In this document: positions 1 through 7,535 of the stretch, in pieces
How the letters are laid out: each line of letters begins with the position of its first letter
Position numbering within the stretch: position 1 is the first letter of the stretch
Source of the DNA: Bacillus sp. 7884-1
GTDB taxonomy: Bacteria > Bacillota > Bacilli > Bacillales > Cytobacillaceae
NCBI RefSeq assembly: GCF_002272245.1
Contig: NZ_NPDD01000056.1
Coordinates: forward strand, 26,252 to 90,251
Direction of reading: 5' to 3'
Length of the DNA: 64,000 bases
The notes under the pieces: generated by a model
The model's input: the letters and a program-made list of their open reading frames with translations, nothing else
Told to the model about the DNA's origin: nothing
The model's database searches: none
Program-made: the position numbers and the translations under genes

Positions 1-325
1 TATTAATTTCTTCTGCTAATGAAATACGGTCCAAAGAGTGTATATATTCTACTTTATCAATAATATTTTTAACTTTGCGAGTCTGCAGTGTCCCGATATA
101 ATGCCATAGAGGCTTGTCCTCTAATACTTCCCACTTTGCTAACAGCCCATCATCTCGATTTTCACCTAGATTTATTATACCAGCTTCCAAAGCTTCCTTG
201 GCTCTTTCTATGCTGACATATTTGGTTACGGCAATCAGTTTCACTTCATCAGGAGCCCGATTTACCCTTTGGCATGCATCACTTATTTGCTGTTTAATAT
301 GTATGAGATTTTCTGCAACCTTCAT
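1..325 (-). CDS. ylmE: YlmE, YggS/PROSC-family PLP-binding protein (partial)
   Basis: Only the first ~108 codons lie in the window; the 3' part runs off the left edge. The visible N-terminus begins MKVAENLIHIKQQI and contains the family's AVTKYVS stretch, where the lysine normally carries pyridoxal phosphate, followed by LGENRDD and WHYIGTLQTRKVKN, typical of YggS/PLPBP proteins involved in PLP homeostasis. Its ATG overlaps the TGA of ylmD (ATGA), suggesting translational coupling. In B. subtilis ylmE sits in the same ylmC-D-E-F order ahead of sepF. Confidence 0.9.
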   Translation of the reverse strand, partial: MKVAENLIHIKQQISDACQRVNRAPDEVKLIAVTKYVSIERAKEALEAGIINLGENRDDGLLAKWEVLEDKPLWHYIGTLQTRKVKNIIDKVEYIHSLDRISLAEEIN

Positions 326-1146
326 TCGGTGGTCTCCTTCCATCCTATATAACTTAGCATCCTTCCTGTTTTACCTTGGTCACGGCGATGAGAGAAAAAT
401 TCAAATTGGTCACAACTAGAGCAAAGTTTAGTCATTTGAATATTTTCTTCCGGAACGCAAGCTTTAAGAAGAATTATTTTATTTAGTTTTCGTAAGTCCA
501 ACGTATACTGTCCCTCTTTAATTAAATTATAGGGTTTTTCTTCGACATCTACTAGTGATTTTTCTACAAAGTTAATGACATAATCATTAACAATATAACA
601 TTTTTCACAAATAGATGGACCTATAGTGACAAAAATTTGATTAGGAAGTATTCCTTCTTCTCCCCATTTCTCTACCATTTTCTGTGCAATTTCGTTTACA
701 GTGCCTTTCCAGCCAGCATGTGCAGCACCAATCATCCTATATTCAGGAGCAATAAAAAAAAGAGGGACACAATCGGCATAGCAAAGAGTTAATAAAATTC
801 CCTCTTCATCCGTATAAAAACCATCTGTCCCCTTAAAGGCATTTTCATAAGAATCTGCCCCAAACCCACGGTCAGCGCTTGTAATTTTTCTAATTAGGGT
901 TTCATGGGTCTGTTCTGCCCCTACCCAATGCTTCACTGGAAATTGAATGAGATTAGCTAACTTATTCCGATTAGAACAAACAGCTTCCTTTAGGTCTCCA
1001 ACATGATAGCCCATGTTAAGATTTTCAAAAAAACCTGTACTGCTGCCGCCTTTTTTGGTTGTTATTCCAGTAACTAGCCCCGGATACTTTTCCATCCAAT
1101 TTTCAATTAAAAAATATGATTCATTTTCATATACAAAAGGTTCCAT
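322..1146 (-). CDS. ylmD: YlmD, PgeF/DUF152 multicopper-oxidase-like purine nucleoside phosphorylase
   Basis: Laccase-domain (DUF152/YfiH) protein of 274 aa. The metal-ligand pattern of this family is visible: H81 in the AEQTH segment, C126 in YADCVPL and H143 in AAHAGWKGT. Characterised relatives act on purine nucleosides and were earlier called polyphenol oxidases or laccases; the physiological role in Bacillus is unsettled. I start it at 1146 (MEPFVYEN) because GAGG lies 8 nt upstream; an in-frame ATG at 1158 would add four residues but has no ribosome site. The stop overlaps the ylmE start. Confidence 0.85.
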   Translation of the reverse strand: MEPFVYENESYFLIENWMEKYPGLVTGITTKKGGSSTGFFENLNMGYHVGDLKEAVCSNRNKLANLIQFPVKHWVGAEQTHETLIRKITSADRGFGADSYENAFKGTDGFYTDEEGILLTLCYADCVPLFFIAPEYRMIGAAHAGWKGTVNEIAQKMVEKWGEEGILPNQIFVTIGPSICEKCYIVNDYVINFVEKSLVDVEEKPYNLIKEGQYTLDLRKLNKIILLKACVPEENIQMTKLCSSCDQFEFFSHRRDQGKTGRMLSYIGWKETTE

Positions 1147-1219
1147 ACTTAACCTCATTTGTTTTTTTTCTAGTTTACCATGAATATGTTAAATGGTCAC
1201 CGTCAGATGCTGTTAATAA

Positions 1220-1489
1220 CTATACTTCCATTTCCTCTGTAGTCCTTTCTTCAATATTCTTATATCTAACCAATATTACATCTTGACCTATTTTAATAAT
1301 ATTTTTCCATGGAATAACAATATCTTCTTCCCTTCCAAAAAAGCCTAGGACTTTACCATTACCGGTAACGATAACCGCTTCTATTTTACCTGTGGAAAGA
1401 TTAATTTCAATATCACCAATGTTTCCAAGTTTTTTACCATCAGACACATTCACTACATCTTTAATTTGAAATTCAGAAATTTTGACCAT
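1220..1489 (-). CDS. ylmC: YlmC/YmxH-family PRC-barrel protein
   Basis: Small (89 aa) PRC-barrel protein. The sequence KISEFQIKDVVNVSDGKKLG followed by GDIEINLSTGKIEAVIV is characteristic of the YlmC/YmxH family of sporulating Firmicutes. The PRC barrel is a beta-barrel also found in RimM and photosynthetic reaction centres; its function in Bacillus is unknown. I chose the ATG at 1489 with GGGAGTGA upstream; an ATG at 1507 would add MAGVRE and cannot be excluded. It lies downstream of the sigG terminator, as in B. subtilis. Confidence 0.8.
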   Translation of the reverse strand: MVKISEFQIKDVVNVSDGKKLGNIGDIEINLSTGKIEAVIVTGNGKVLGFFGREEDIVIPWKNIIKIGQDVILVRYKNIEERTTEEMEV

Positions 1490-1569
1490 TTCTCTCACTC
1501 CCGCCATTTTTATCCTAATGTAAATATATGATTAGATTGGTCAATTTATCTGTAAATAAAAGAAAAAAT

Positions 1570-1688
1570 AAAGCTGACCAAAGGAGGAAACTGCAGGCAC
1601 CGAAATAAAAAGGGTGACCCGCTACTTTATGTAGCGTTTCACCCTTTGAACGTTCCCGCATATTTGCAGTTTCCTCTTGGACAGCTTT
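1570..1688 (-). repeat. Long nested inverted repeat between sigG and ylmC
   Basis: Outer arms 1570-1595 and 1665-1688 are imperfect complements (aaagctg..ccaa.. against ..ttggacagcttt). They enclose a separate strong hairpin at 1609-1647. The outer arm overlaps the last codons of sigG. Both strands could extrude a large cruciform. Confidence 0.6.
1602..1647 (-). terminator. Intrinsic terminator after sigG
   Basis: On the minus strand AAAGGGTGA-AA-CGCTAC, loop, GTAGCG-GG-TCACCCTTT forms a 15-bp stem with a 2x2 internal loop, followed by TTTTTATTTC. It lies just past the sigG stop and separates the sporulation genes from ylmC-ylmE. Confidence 0.8.
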
Positions 1689-2466
1689 AGCTTTGAATAT
1701 TTTTATTCATTTGCTTGATGGCAGCTTTTTCTAAACGAGAAACCTGTGCTTGTGAGATTCCAATTTCATCGGCTACTTCCATTTGCGTTTTTCCCTGGAA
1801 GAATCGCTTTCTTAAGATTAGCTTTTCACGCTCATTTAAGCGCCGCATGCCTTCTTTTAAGGCAATTTCTTCAATCCAGTGAATATCTTTATTTCGTTCA
1901 TCGCTTAATTGGTCCAACACAAAAATTGGGTCGCCGCCATCGTTATAGATTGGTTCGAACAAGGATACTGGGTCTTGGATAGCGTCAAGTGCAAAGACTA
2001 TTTCTTCGTGAGGGACTTCTAATACTTTAGCAATCTCCTCCGCAGTTGGTTCCCGTGAAGTTTCACTCATTAATCGTTCCCTTACTTGCAAGGCCTTATA
2101 GGCGATATCTCTTAAGGACCTTGAAACGCGAATAGGATTATTATCGCGCAGGTACCTGCGTATTTCGCCAATAATCATTGGTACGGCATAAGTGGAAAAC
2201 TTTACGTTTTGACTTAAATCAAAGTTATCAATCGATTTCATAAGCCCAATACAGCCAACCTGAAACAGATCATCAACAAACTCGCCACGGTTGTTAAACC
2301 TTTGAATAACACTAAGAACGAGTCGTAAATTTCCGTTGACGAGTTTTTCTCGTGCTGTAATATCGCCCTCTTGCATTTGCCTGAAGAGTAATCTCATTTC
2401 TTCATTTTTTAATACAGGAAGTTTTGATGTATCTACGCCACAAATTTCAACTTTATTTCGAGTCAA
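1687..2466 (-). CDS. sigG: RNA polymerase sigma factor SigG (late forespore)
   Basis: Forespore-specific sigma-70 family factor of 259 aa, the same size as B. subtilis SigG. The conserved opening RNKVEICGVDTSKLPVLKNE is followed by region 2 (NLRLVLSVIQRFNNRGE, DDLFQVGCIGLMKSIDNFDL) and a region 4 helix-turn-helix (EVADEIGISQAQVSRLEKAA). The start is a TTG at 2466: AGGAGGGAAAAGGGA precedes it, and translation there reproduces the family N-terminus. Frames opening at 2535 or 2484 lack a ribosome site and add non-family residues. It has its own sigma-F/G-type promoter and a leader hairpin that masks the Shine-Dalgarno sequence. SigE is encoded immediately upstream. Confidence 0.96.
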   Translation of the reverse strand: MTRNKVEICGVDTSKLPVLKNEEMRLLFRQMQEGDITAREKLVNGNLRLVLSVIQRFNNRGEFVDDLFQVGCIGLMKSIDNFDLSQNVKFSTYAVPMIIGEIRRYLRDNNPIRVSRSLRDIAYKALQVRERLMSETSREPTAEEIAKVLEVPHEEIVFALDAIQDPVSLFEPIYNDGGDPIFVLDQLSDERNKDIHWIEEIALKEGMRRLNEREKLILRKRFFQGKTQMEVADEIGISQAQVSRLEKAAIKQMNKNIQS

Positions 2467-2470
2467 TCCC

Positions 2471-2489
2471 TTTTCCCTCCTCATAGGAG
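2471..2489 (-). promoter_or_regulatory. Leader hairpin sequestering the sigG Shine-Dalgarno site
   Basis: In the sigG leader CTCCT-ATG-AGGAG forms a 5-bp stem with a 3-nt loop, burying AGGAG of the ribosome-binding site ahead of the TTG start at 2466. In B. subtilis sigG, a leader hairpin and a weak start codon are known to damp translation. The arrangement here is consistent with that. Confidence 0.6.
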
Positions 2490-2505
2490 TTGCTGTACAA
2501 AAAAC

Positions 2506-2533
2506 AGTATTTCCTTGAGGAGGAAAAATATGC
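2506..2533 (-). promoter_or_regulatory. Sigma-F/sigma-G-type promoter of sigG
   Basis: Minus-strand -35 GCATA (2529-2533), 14-nt gap, -10 GGAAATACT (2506-2514), fitting the sigma-F/G pattern GYATA ... GGNNANANT. Predicted start near 2499 gives a leader of about 33 nt containing the Shine-Dalgarno hairpin. The promoter lies in the sigE-sigG gap, as in B. subtilis. Confidence 0.75.
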
Positions 2534-2636
2534 ACTTGTAGTTTTTAAGGAATTGCCAAGGATTAGTCGAAAAATACGATGATTACTTTGGTTTCAATGG
2601 TCTTTCCATAAGTAAAAAAAATCTTTTTTTGTAACC

Positions 2637-3356
2637 TTATACCATCTTATTAAATTCTTTTCTTAATCTTTTGATTATTCTTTTTTCCAGACGGGATATA
2701 TATGATTGAGAAATACCAAGCATATCGGCTACGTCCTTCTGTGTTTTTTCTTCTCCATTGGTAAGTCCGAAGCGAAGCTCCATGATTTGCTTTTCCCTAT
2801 CACTTAGTTGGTGCAGAGCTTTGGTTAATAGTTTTCTATCCACATTCGCTTCTAAATCCTTCGTAATGATATCATCATCTGTCCCCAAAACATCTGATAG
2901 TAATAATTCATTACCGTCCCAATCAATATTTAATGGTTCATCAAATGAAACTTCAGATCTAATTTTATTATTTCTGCGCAAGTACATGAGAATTTCATTT
3001 TCAATGCATCTGGACGCATATGTAGCCAGCTTAATCTTTTTCTCAGGATTAAACGTGTTAACTGCTTTAATTAAGCCAATGGTACCAATACTAATTAAGT
3101 CCTCAATATTAATTCCGGTATTTTCAAATTTTCTAGCGATATACACGACAAGCCGAAGGTTACGTTCGATTAATATCGATCTTGCGGCCTTATCACCGCC
3201 TGGAAGCTTATTTAAAAGCACCTCTTCTTCATCTTTACTTAAAGGAGGCGGTAAGGCTTCGCTGCCGCCAATATAATAAACTTCATCACTTTTAATTCCT
3301 AATTTGATTAGTATCTTATACCAGTAGTAGGATAAGCGAAGTCTCCATTTTTTCAC
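2637..3356 (-). CDS. sigE: Pro-sigma-E, early mother-cell sigma factor precursor
   Basis: Sigma-70 family factor of 239 aa made as an inactive precursor. Residues 1-27 form the basic, amphipathic pro-sequence ([20 protein letters not shown], then [13 protein letters not shown]), which in B. subtilis is removed by SpoIIGA near the YYIGG segment once the forespore signal SpoIIR arrives. Region 2 ([37 protein letters not shown]) and region 4 ([20 protein letters not shown]) are intact. The gene follows spoIIGA by 44 nt in one transcription unit, so its expression should come from the spoIIGA promoter. A separate promoter for sigG lies just downstream. Confidence 0.97.
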   Translation of the reverse strand: MKKWRLRLSYYWYKILIKLGIKSDEVYYIGGSEALPPPLSKDEEEVLLNKLPGGDKAARSILIERNLRLVVYIARKFENTGINIEDLISIGTIGLIKAVNTFNPEKKIKLATYASRCIENEILMYLRRNNKIRSEVSFDEPLNIDWDGNELLLSDVLGTDDDIITKDLEANVDRKLLTKALHQLSDREKQIMELRFGLTNGEEKTQKDVADMLGISQSYISRLEKRIIKRLRKEFNKMV

Positions 3357-3400
3357 GCAAGTTCCTCCTTCTAAAATCTGTTTTTACGAGTATAGTATTA

Positions 3401-4342
3401 TTAGCTTACTTTCGCCGAATCATCATGCTGTTTTGGCCCGGTGAGCATTTTCGGATGGACAATGCATTGAAAGGCATCATCGGCAGATAATTGCTGCATA
3501 GTAAACGATACAAGGCCTTTTTCACATAAATAACTTTCACCCTTAGCGTCAATCAATATTGAGTCAGGCTTAACAGCAACGATAAGTTGATGCTCTTGTC
3601 CTACCACCCGGCAAGGTACAATCCTCAGCTTATTTTGCCATTCAACCGGAAATTCCACATTTCCGAGAATCAGAGATTCAGGATCGGCTGCCATTTTTTT
3701 TACCGGTTCGGCCACATTTTCAAAGATATTCTTGATAGAAACAAACATAACAGGAAGTTTGGTTAATGGATCATAAAGCTGATTTCCACTGTCGACTAGA
3801 CCTTTAAAAGTAAAAGATTCTGCATTAATTCTTAGAGTGACATTTACAATCTGATCAAATTGAATTTTGGTCATTTCCATACCTTCAATATTCCTCTTTG
3901 AGAAATGCCAAGCAATAGGAAAACCTAATAAAACAAAAAGCCAGCTGATTGGATCACCAAACCCCGTAACATTGGAAATCATTACCTTTGTGGACATCTC
4001 TGCATCAAATTGAACAAAATAATGAGCTCCAATTAATGCTCCTCCGATAAGAAAGGTTGTTAAATAAAGAGTCATTAACGCCTTTATGAAAAAAGATAAT
4101 CTTTTATAACCGAATACAATTAAAACCATTACAACCGAAAATAGAAGCTTTGATATTGGATGATTGGAATAGTTGTGTAATGGTGTAAACGACAATAATA
4201 TGATTAATGAACCAATAAAACCACCTGCTAATAACCTCCATATTCGAATTCGTCTTTTTAGAAAAATGGCTGATAGATATAGGAGAAGGCTATCAAATAA
4301 CAGATTAAGAGCCCAAATAACATCTAAATATACCGACAACAA
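3401..4342 (-). CDS. spoIIGA: SpoIIGA, membrane aspartic protease processing pro-sigma-E
   Basis: 313-aa protein with five or so hydrophobic segments in its first half (roughly residues 3-160) and a soluble C-terminal aspartic protease domain. The protease motif GLVDSGNQLYDP is present, with D184 as the expected catalytic residue. In B. subtilis SpoIIGA sits in the septal membrane and is activated by SpoIIR from the forespore. A TTG at 4342 is taken as the start, behind GGGGGAAGGC; the adjacent TTG at 4339 is equally possible. It is co-transcribed with sigE, and a Spo0A-type promoter is visible upstream. Confidence 0.95.
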   Translation of the reverse strand: MLSVYLDVIWALNLLFDSLLLYLSAIFLKRRIRIWRLLAGGFIGSLIILLSFTPLHNYSNHPISKLLFSVVMVLIVFGYKRLSFFIKALMTLYLTTFLIGGALIGAHYFVQFDAEMSTKVMISNVTGFGDPISWLFVLLGFPIAWHFSKRNIEGMEMTKIQFDQIVNVTLRINAESFTFKGLVDSGNQLYDPLTKLPVMFVSIKNIFENVAEPVKKMAADPESLILGNVEFPVEWQNKLRIVPCRVVGQEHQLIVAVKPDSILIDAKGESYLCEKGLVSFTMQQLSADDAFQCIVHPKMLTGPKQHDDSAKVS

Positions 4343-4437
4343 GCCTTCCCCCTTTTAATGTCTCCAGTAAATTAGTAGCTTTATGGATTATACATAAGGG
4401 TGTATTAACATCATTTCTATTATTCTGTTTAGGAAAA

Positions 4438-4471
4438 AGTATAACCTACTTTATGGGCTAAAGTGTGTCAC
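4438..4471 (-). promoter_or_regulatory. spoIIG promoter with 22-nt spacer (Spo0A-type)
   Basis: On the minus strand -35 GTGACA (4466-4471) and -10 TATACT (4438-4443), each one mismatch from consensus, are separated by 22 nt instead of 17. This unusual spacing is the hallmark of the B. subtilis spoIIG promoter, which sigma-A RNA polymerase uses only with Spo0A~P. The predicted start near 4431 is about 90 nt ahead of spoIIGA. Confidence 0.72.
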
Positions 4472-4515
4472 TTTCTGTAATCAAAAAAACAGAAATTTCC
4501 ACTATAAACAACGTA

Positions 4516-4541
4516 TTTTGTCTAATTTCATTTAGACAAAA
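4516..4541 (-). promoter_or_regulatory. Inverted TTTTGTCTAA pair, possible Spo0A boxes
   Basis: A 10-bp inverted repeat TTTTGTCTAA / TTAGACAAAA sits about 85-110 nt upstream of the predicted spoIIG start. Each arm contains TGTCTAA, one base from the 0A box TGTCGAA, and the position matches the distal Spo0A site of B. subtilis spoIIG. It abuts the ftsZ terminator T-tract, so it could instead be part of that structure. Confidence 0.5.
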
Positions 4542-4570
4542 AAAGCATGGTCCTTTTGGACCATGCTTTT
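4535..4570 (-). terminator. Intrinsic terminator after ftsZ
   Basis: A perfect 13-bp stem AAAAGCATGGTCC / GGACCATGCTTTT with a 4-nt loop is followed on the minus strand by TTTTTTT. It ends the ftsA-ftsZ transcript and shields the spoIIG promoter. Confidence 0.9.
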
Positions 4571-4577
4571 CGTCAAA

Positions 4578-5711
4578 TTATCTTCTGCGGTTTCTGTTAC
4601 GTAAGAATGTTGGGATATCTAGAGTTTCCTCTTGAGGTGCGTTATTATTACGCACAGGTTCTTGTGGAACTTCTTCACGCTTTTGTTCTCTCTTCATTGT
4701 ATTCAACTGTGGTTTTGCTTGACCAAATGCTGGACGAGCTGTCTTTGGCTGGACAACTTCTTCATTAAATCCGGTTGCAATAACTGTAACAATGATTTCA
4801 TCTTTATGATTTTCATTAATGACTGATCCAAAAATCATATTTACTTCCTGATCAGATGCTGTCGCTACAATATCAGCTGCTTCTTGTACTTCATACAGGC
4901 TTAAGTTGCTGCCGCCAGTAATATTCATTAGAACTCCTTGTGCACCATCAATAGATGTTTCTAACAAAGGAGAACTAATAGCCTTTTTCGCCGCTTCCGT
5001 TGCACGATTTTCACCCGTTGCCATACCAATTCCCATTAATGCAGATCCTTTGTTTGACATAATGGTTTTCACATCAGCAAAGTCCAAGTTAATGAGACCA
5101 GGAACTGCGATTAAGTCTGAAATACCCTGAACCCCTTGACGGAGTACATTGTCCGCTTCACGGAACGCTTCAAGCATTGGAGTACTTTTATCTACAATTT
5201 CAAGAAGGCGGTCATTCGGGATTACAATCAAAGTATCTACTGCCTCTTTCATTGCGCCGATTCCACCTGCAGCCTGATTAGACCGCTTTTTCCCTTCAAA
5301 CGTAAACGGACGAGTTACAACGCCGACCGTTAAAGCACCTAAATCACGGGCAATTTGTGCAATTACAGGCGCCGCACCTGTACCTGTTCCGCCACCCATA
5401 CCAGCAGTTACAAACACCATATCCGCACCACGCAGAGCGTCTTCTAATTGCTCTTTACTTTCTTCTGCAGCTTTCTTACCAACCTCAGGATTTGCACCTG
5501 CACCAAGTCCTCTAGTTAATTTTGAGCCAATTTGCATTTTCACTTCTGCTTTTGAAAGGTTTAAAGCTTGTGCATCGGTATTAACTGCGATAAATTCTAC
5601 TCCTTGAACACCATGTTCAATCATTCGGTTTACTGCATTGTTTCCTCCGCCGCCAACCCCAATAACTTTTATAGTAGCAAGAGAATCTAAATTTGTATCA
5701 AACTCTAACAT
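4578..5711 (-). CDS. ftsZ: Cell division GTPase FtsZ
   Basis: Tubulin homologue of 377 aa that polymerises with GTP at mid-cell to form the Z ring. The nucleotide-binding loop [12 protein letters not shown] is near residues 18-29 and the tubulin signature GGGTGTG at 106-112. The T7 catalytic region ([11 protein letters not shown]) follows. A disordered linker from about 320 leads to the conserved C-terminal peptide DIPTFLRNR, the docking site for FtsA, SepF and EzrA. It lies 42 nt downstream of ftsA and ends in a strong terminator. Length is close to that of B. subtilis FtsZ (382 aa). Confidence 0.98.
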   Translation of the reverse strand: MLEFDTNLDSLATIKVIGVGGGGNNAVNRMIEHGVQGVEFIAVNTDAQALNLSKAEVKMQIGSKLTRGLGAGANPEVGKKAAEESKEQLEDALRGADMVFVTAGMGGGTGTGAAPVIAQIARDLGALTVGVVTRPFTFEGKKRSNQAAGGIGAMKEAVDTLIVIPNDRLLEIVDKSTPMLEAFREADNVLRQGVQGISDLIAVPGLINLDFADVKTIMSNKGSALMGIGMATGENRATEAAKKAISSPLLETSIDGAQGVLMNITGGSNLSLYEVQEAADIVATASDQEVNMIFGSVINENHKDEIIVTVIATGFNEEVVQPKTARPAFGQAKPQLNTMKREQKREEVPQEPVRNNNAPQEETLDIPTFLRNRNRRR

Positions 5712-5753
5712 GACAAATCCTCCTAATTCGTCGATATTCCTTTTCGTGTTAGC

Positions 5754-7043
5754 TTATTCGAAAAAGAGACCAAGGAATTTTTTTACTTTTGATGACATCT
5801 TATCTTCCGGATGTTTTTCTGGCTTTGCTTTTGGTTGTTGTTGTTGTTGTTTTTGAACTTTCTTCTCGATTGGTTCAGAAACAGGTGCTGAAGCGACGAA
5901 GGTTCCACCTGGTAATCTAGCATTCTTGTATGCATATTTGATTAAACCAACCGCAGTTGTATATTGAGGTTCTCTTACTCCAATATAGTTGGGAACGGCT
6001 TTGCGAACTGGACTTTGGAATATAGATTGAGCAAGTTCTAATACACCTTGCATATTTGCAGTACCACCTGTAAAAACGAATCCTCCAGGTAAATCATTTA
6101 TTCCTAATCGTTTCAATTCATGAGCAATCAATTCGAAAATTTCTTCCATTCTAGCTTCTATGATTTCAGATACATATAATTGATTAAATTGCTGATGCTG
6201 ATCACTTCCTATAATAGGAACACTGAAGAATTCATCCTCTGAAGCATCATCGTAAAAAGCATGTCCATATTTAACTTTAATTTTTTCAGCATCCTCAGTA
6301 GAAGTGTGTAATACCTTTGAAAGGTCATTTGTAATTAAATCTCCTCCAACTGGAATTACACTAGTTGCAGCCAAGTATCCTTGTTCGAAATAAGCAATGG
6401 TTGTAGATCCGCCGCCTAAATCAATTAATGCAACACCTAAATTCTTCTCATCCTTTGACAATGCATAATCACCAGCTGCAAGCGGCTGTAAAATAATATC
6501 TGTAATTTCTAAACCAGCACGTTCTACACAACGCAGTGTATTTGTAATAATAGCATTTGATCCAGTGATAAGTGTTCCTTCAACTTCCAAACGAACGCCA
6601 ATCATGCCACATGGATTATTAATTTCATCCTTACCATCAAGGATAAATTGTTTTCGTATTACTCCGATAATCTCTCTATCTTGAGGAATAGAAACTACTT
6701 GAGCTTCTTCAATAACACGTCTAACATCATCATTGGTAATTTCACGATTTTGACTAGAAACCCCTACAATTCCACGGCATGGTTCAAGAGCAACCTGATT
6801 ACCAGAAATACCCACAATCACTTGGCGTATTTCCATTCCAATCATTCTTTCTGCTTCTTCAATAGCACGTTTAATAGAATGAACGGTATCATTAATGTCA
6901 ATGATAGATCCTTTACGCAGACCTTCTGAATTTACATTTCCAACACCAATTATATTGATAGAGTCATTGACAATTTCACCGATGATTACTTTTACACTGG
7001 ATGTACCGATGTCAAGACTTACATATATTTCATTGCTGTTCAT
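5754..7043 (-). CDS. ftsA: Cell division actin-like protein FtsA
   Basis: Actin-family ATPase of 429 aa that tethers FtsZ to the membrane. Residues 1-20 carry phosphate-1 SLDIGTSSVKV, and DLGGGSTTIA is the phosphate-2 motif. The C-terminus SSKVKKFLGLFFE is the amphipathic membrane-targeting helix. A linker with a Q5 run (encoded by a CAA repeat near 5834-5855) and KP-rich residues precedes the helix. The start at 7043 has GGAGGTG 8 nt upstream; an open frame to 7121 adds non-family residues without a ribosome site. It is transcribed with ftsZ, and a sigma-H-like promoter is visible upstream. Confidence 0.97.
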   Translation of the reverse strand: MNSNEIYVSLDIGTSSVKVIIGEIVNDSINIIGVGNVNSEGLRKGSIIDINDTVHSIKRAIEEAERMIGMEIRQVIVGISGNQVALEPCRGIVGVSSQNREITNDDVRRVIEEAQVVSIPQDREIIGVIRKQFILDGKDEINNPCGMIGVRLEVEGTLITGSNAIITNTLRCVERAGLEITDIILQPLAAGDYALSKDEKNLGVALIDLGGGSTTIAYFEQGYLAATSVIPVGGDLITNDLSKVLHTSTEDAEKIKVKYGHAFYDDASEDEFFSVPIIGSDQHQQFNQLYVSEIIEARMEEIFELIAHELKRLGINDLPGGFVFTGGTANMQGVLELAQSIFQSPVRKAVPNYIGVREPQYTTAVGLIKYAYKNARLPGGTFVASAPVSEPIEKKVQKQQQQQPKAKPEKHPEDKMSSKVKKFLGLFFE

Positions 7044-7136
7044 TCTTTGGCACCTCCTTAGCATTACTTCAGTCGAACAACATTTATATTTCACAAGATA
7101 TAATAATAAAAAAGTACACACCTATATCTTATAAAA

Positions 7137-7165
7137 TTATTCGTCACAACTAAATAATTCCCTTT
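7137..7165 (-). promoter_or_regulatory. Sigma-H-type promoter of ftsA-ftsZ
   Basis: Minus-strand -35 AAAGGGAAT (7157-7165) matches the sigma-H pattern RnAGGAWWW with one mismatch. After 11 nt comes -10 GACGAATAA (7137-7145), a full match to RnnGAATWW. B. subtilis ftsAZ is also boosted at sporulation onset by a sigma-H promoter in this interval, which supports polar septation. Confidence 0.7.
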
Positions 7166-7181
7166 AAAAAAATCAATTTTT

Positions 7182-7535
7182 TTATATTTTTTCTTTGTTT
7201 TTTGACCATTTTGTCAATAATATTCGTCTTATTACAGCTATATTTTGAAATAAGCGTACACCAAAGGCAAAAACAGCTGCTAAATACAAGTCTACACCAA
7301 GATGAACGCCTAGAAAAGCTAAACTTGCAGCAAGTATTATATTAAAAAAGAAACCAGAAACAAAAACTTTTTCATCATAAATATTTTGCAGATGCGCCCT
7401 TATTCCACCAAATAATGTGTCAAGAGCTGCGAGAACTGCAATAGATAAATAATTAGAATATTCTTCAGGAATCCTAATATCTGTTAATAGACCAAGAAGT
7501 ACTCCAAGGATTAATCCTAATAACGGCAGCCACAT
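7182..7535 (-). CDS. sbp: Small basic membrane protein Sbp (DUF1290)
   Basis: 117-aa membrane protein with about four hydrophobic segments (residues 2-16, 27-42, 59-80 and 81-98) and a lysine-rich tail (TKWSKNKEKI). Size, location between ylxX and ftsA, and the segment LGLILGVLLGLL match the small basic protein of B. subtilis. Its function is unknown. Its ATG overlaps the ylxX stop (TAATG), so the two are translationally coupled. Confidence 0.88.
   Translation of the reverse strand: MWLPLLGLILGVLLGLLTDIRIPEEYSNYLSIAVLAALDTLFGGIRAHLQNIYDEKVFVSGFFFNIILAASLAFLGVHLGVDLYLAAVFAFGVRLFQNIAVIRRILLTKWSKNKEKI

Noticed and set aside
5834..5855. CAA/TTG trinucleotide run in ftsA considered as a phase-variation tract
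   Set aside because: The repeat unit is 3 bp, so slippage only changes the Gln count in a disordered linker and cannot switch the frame.
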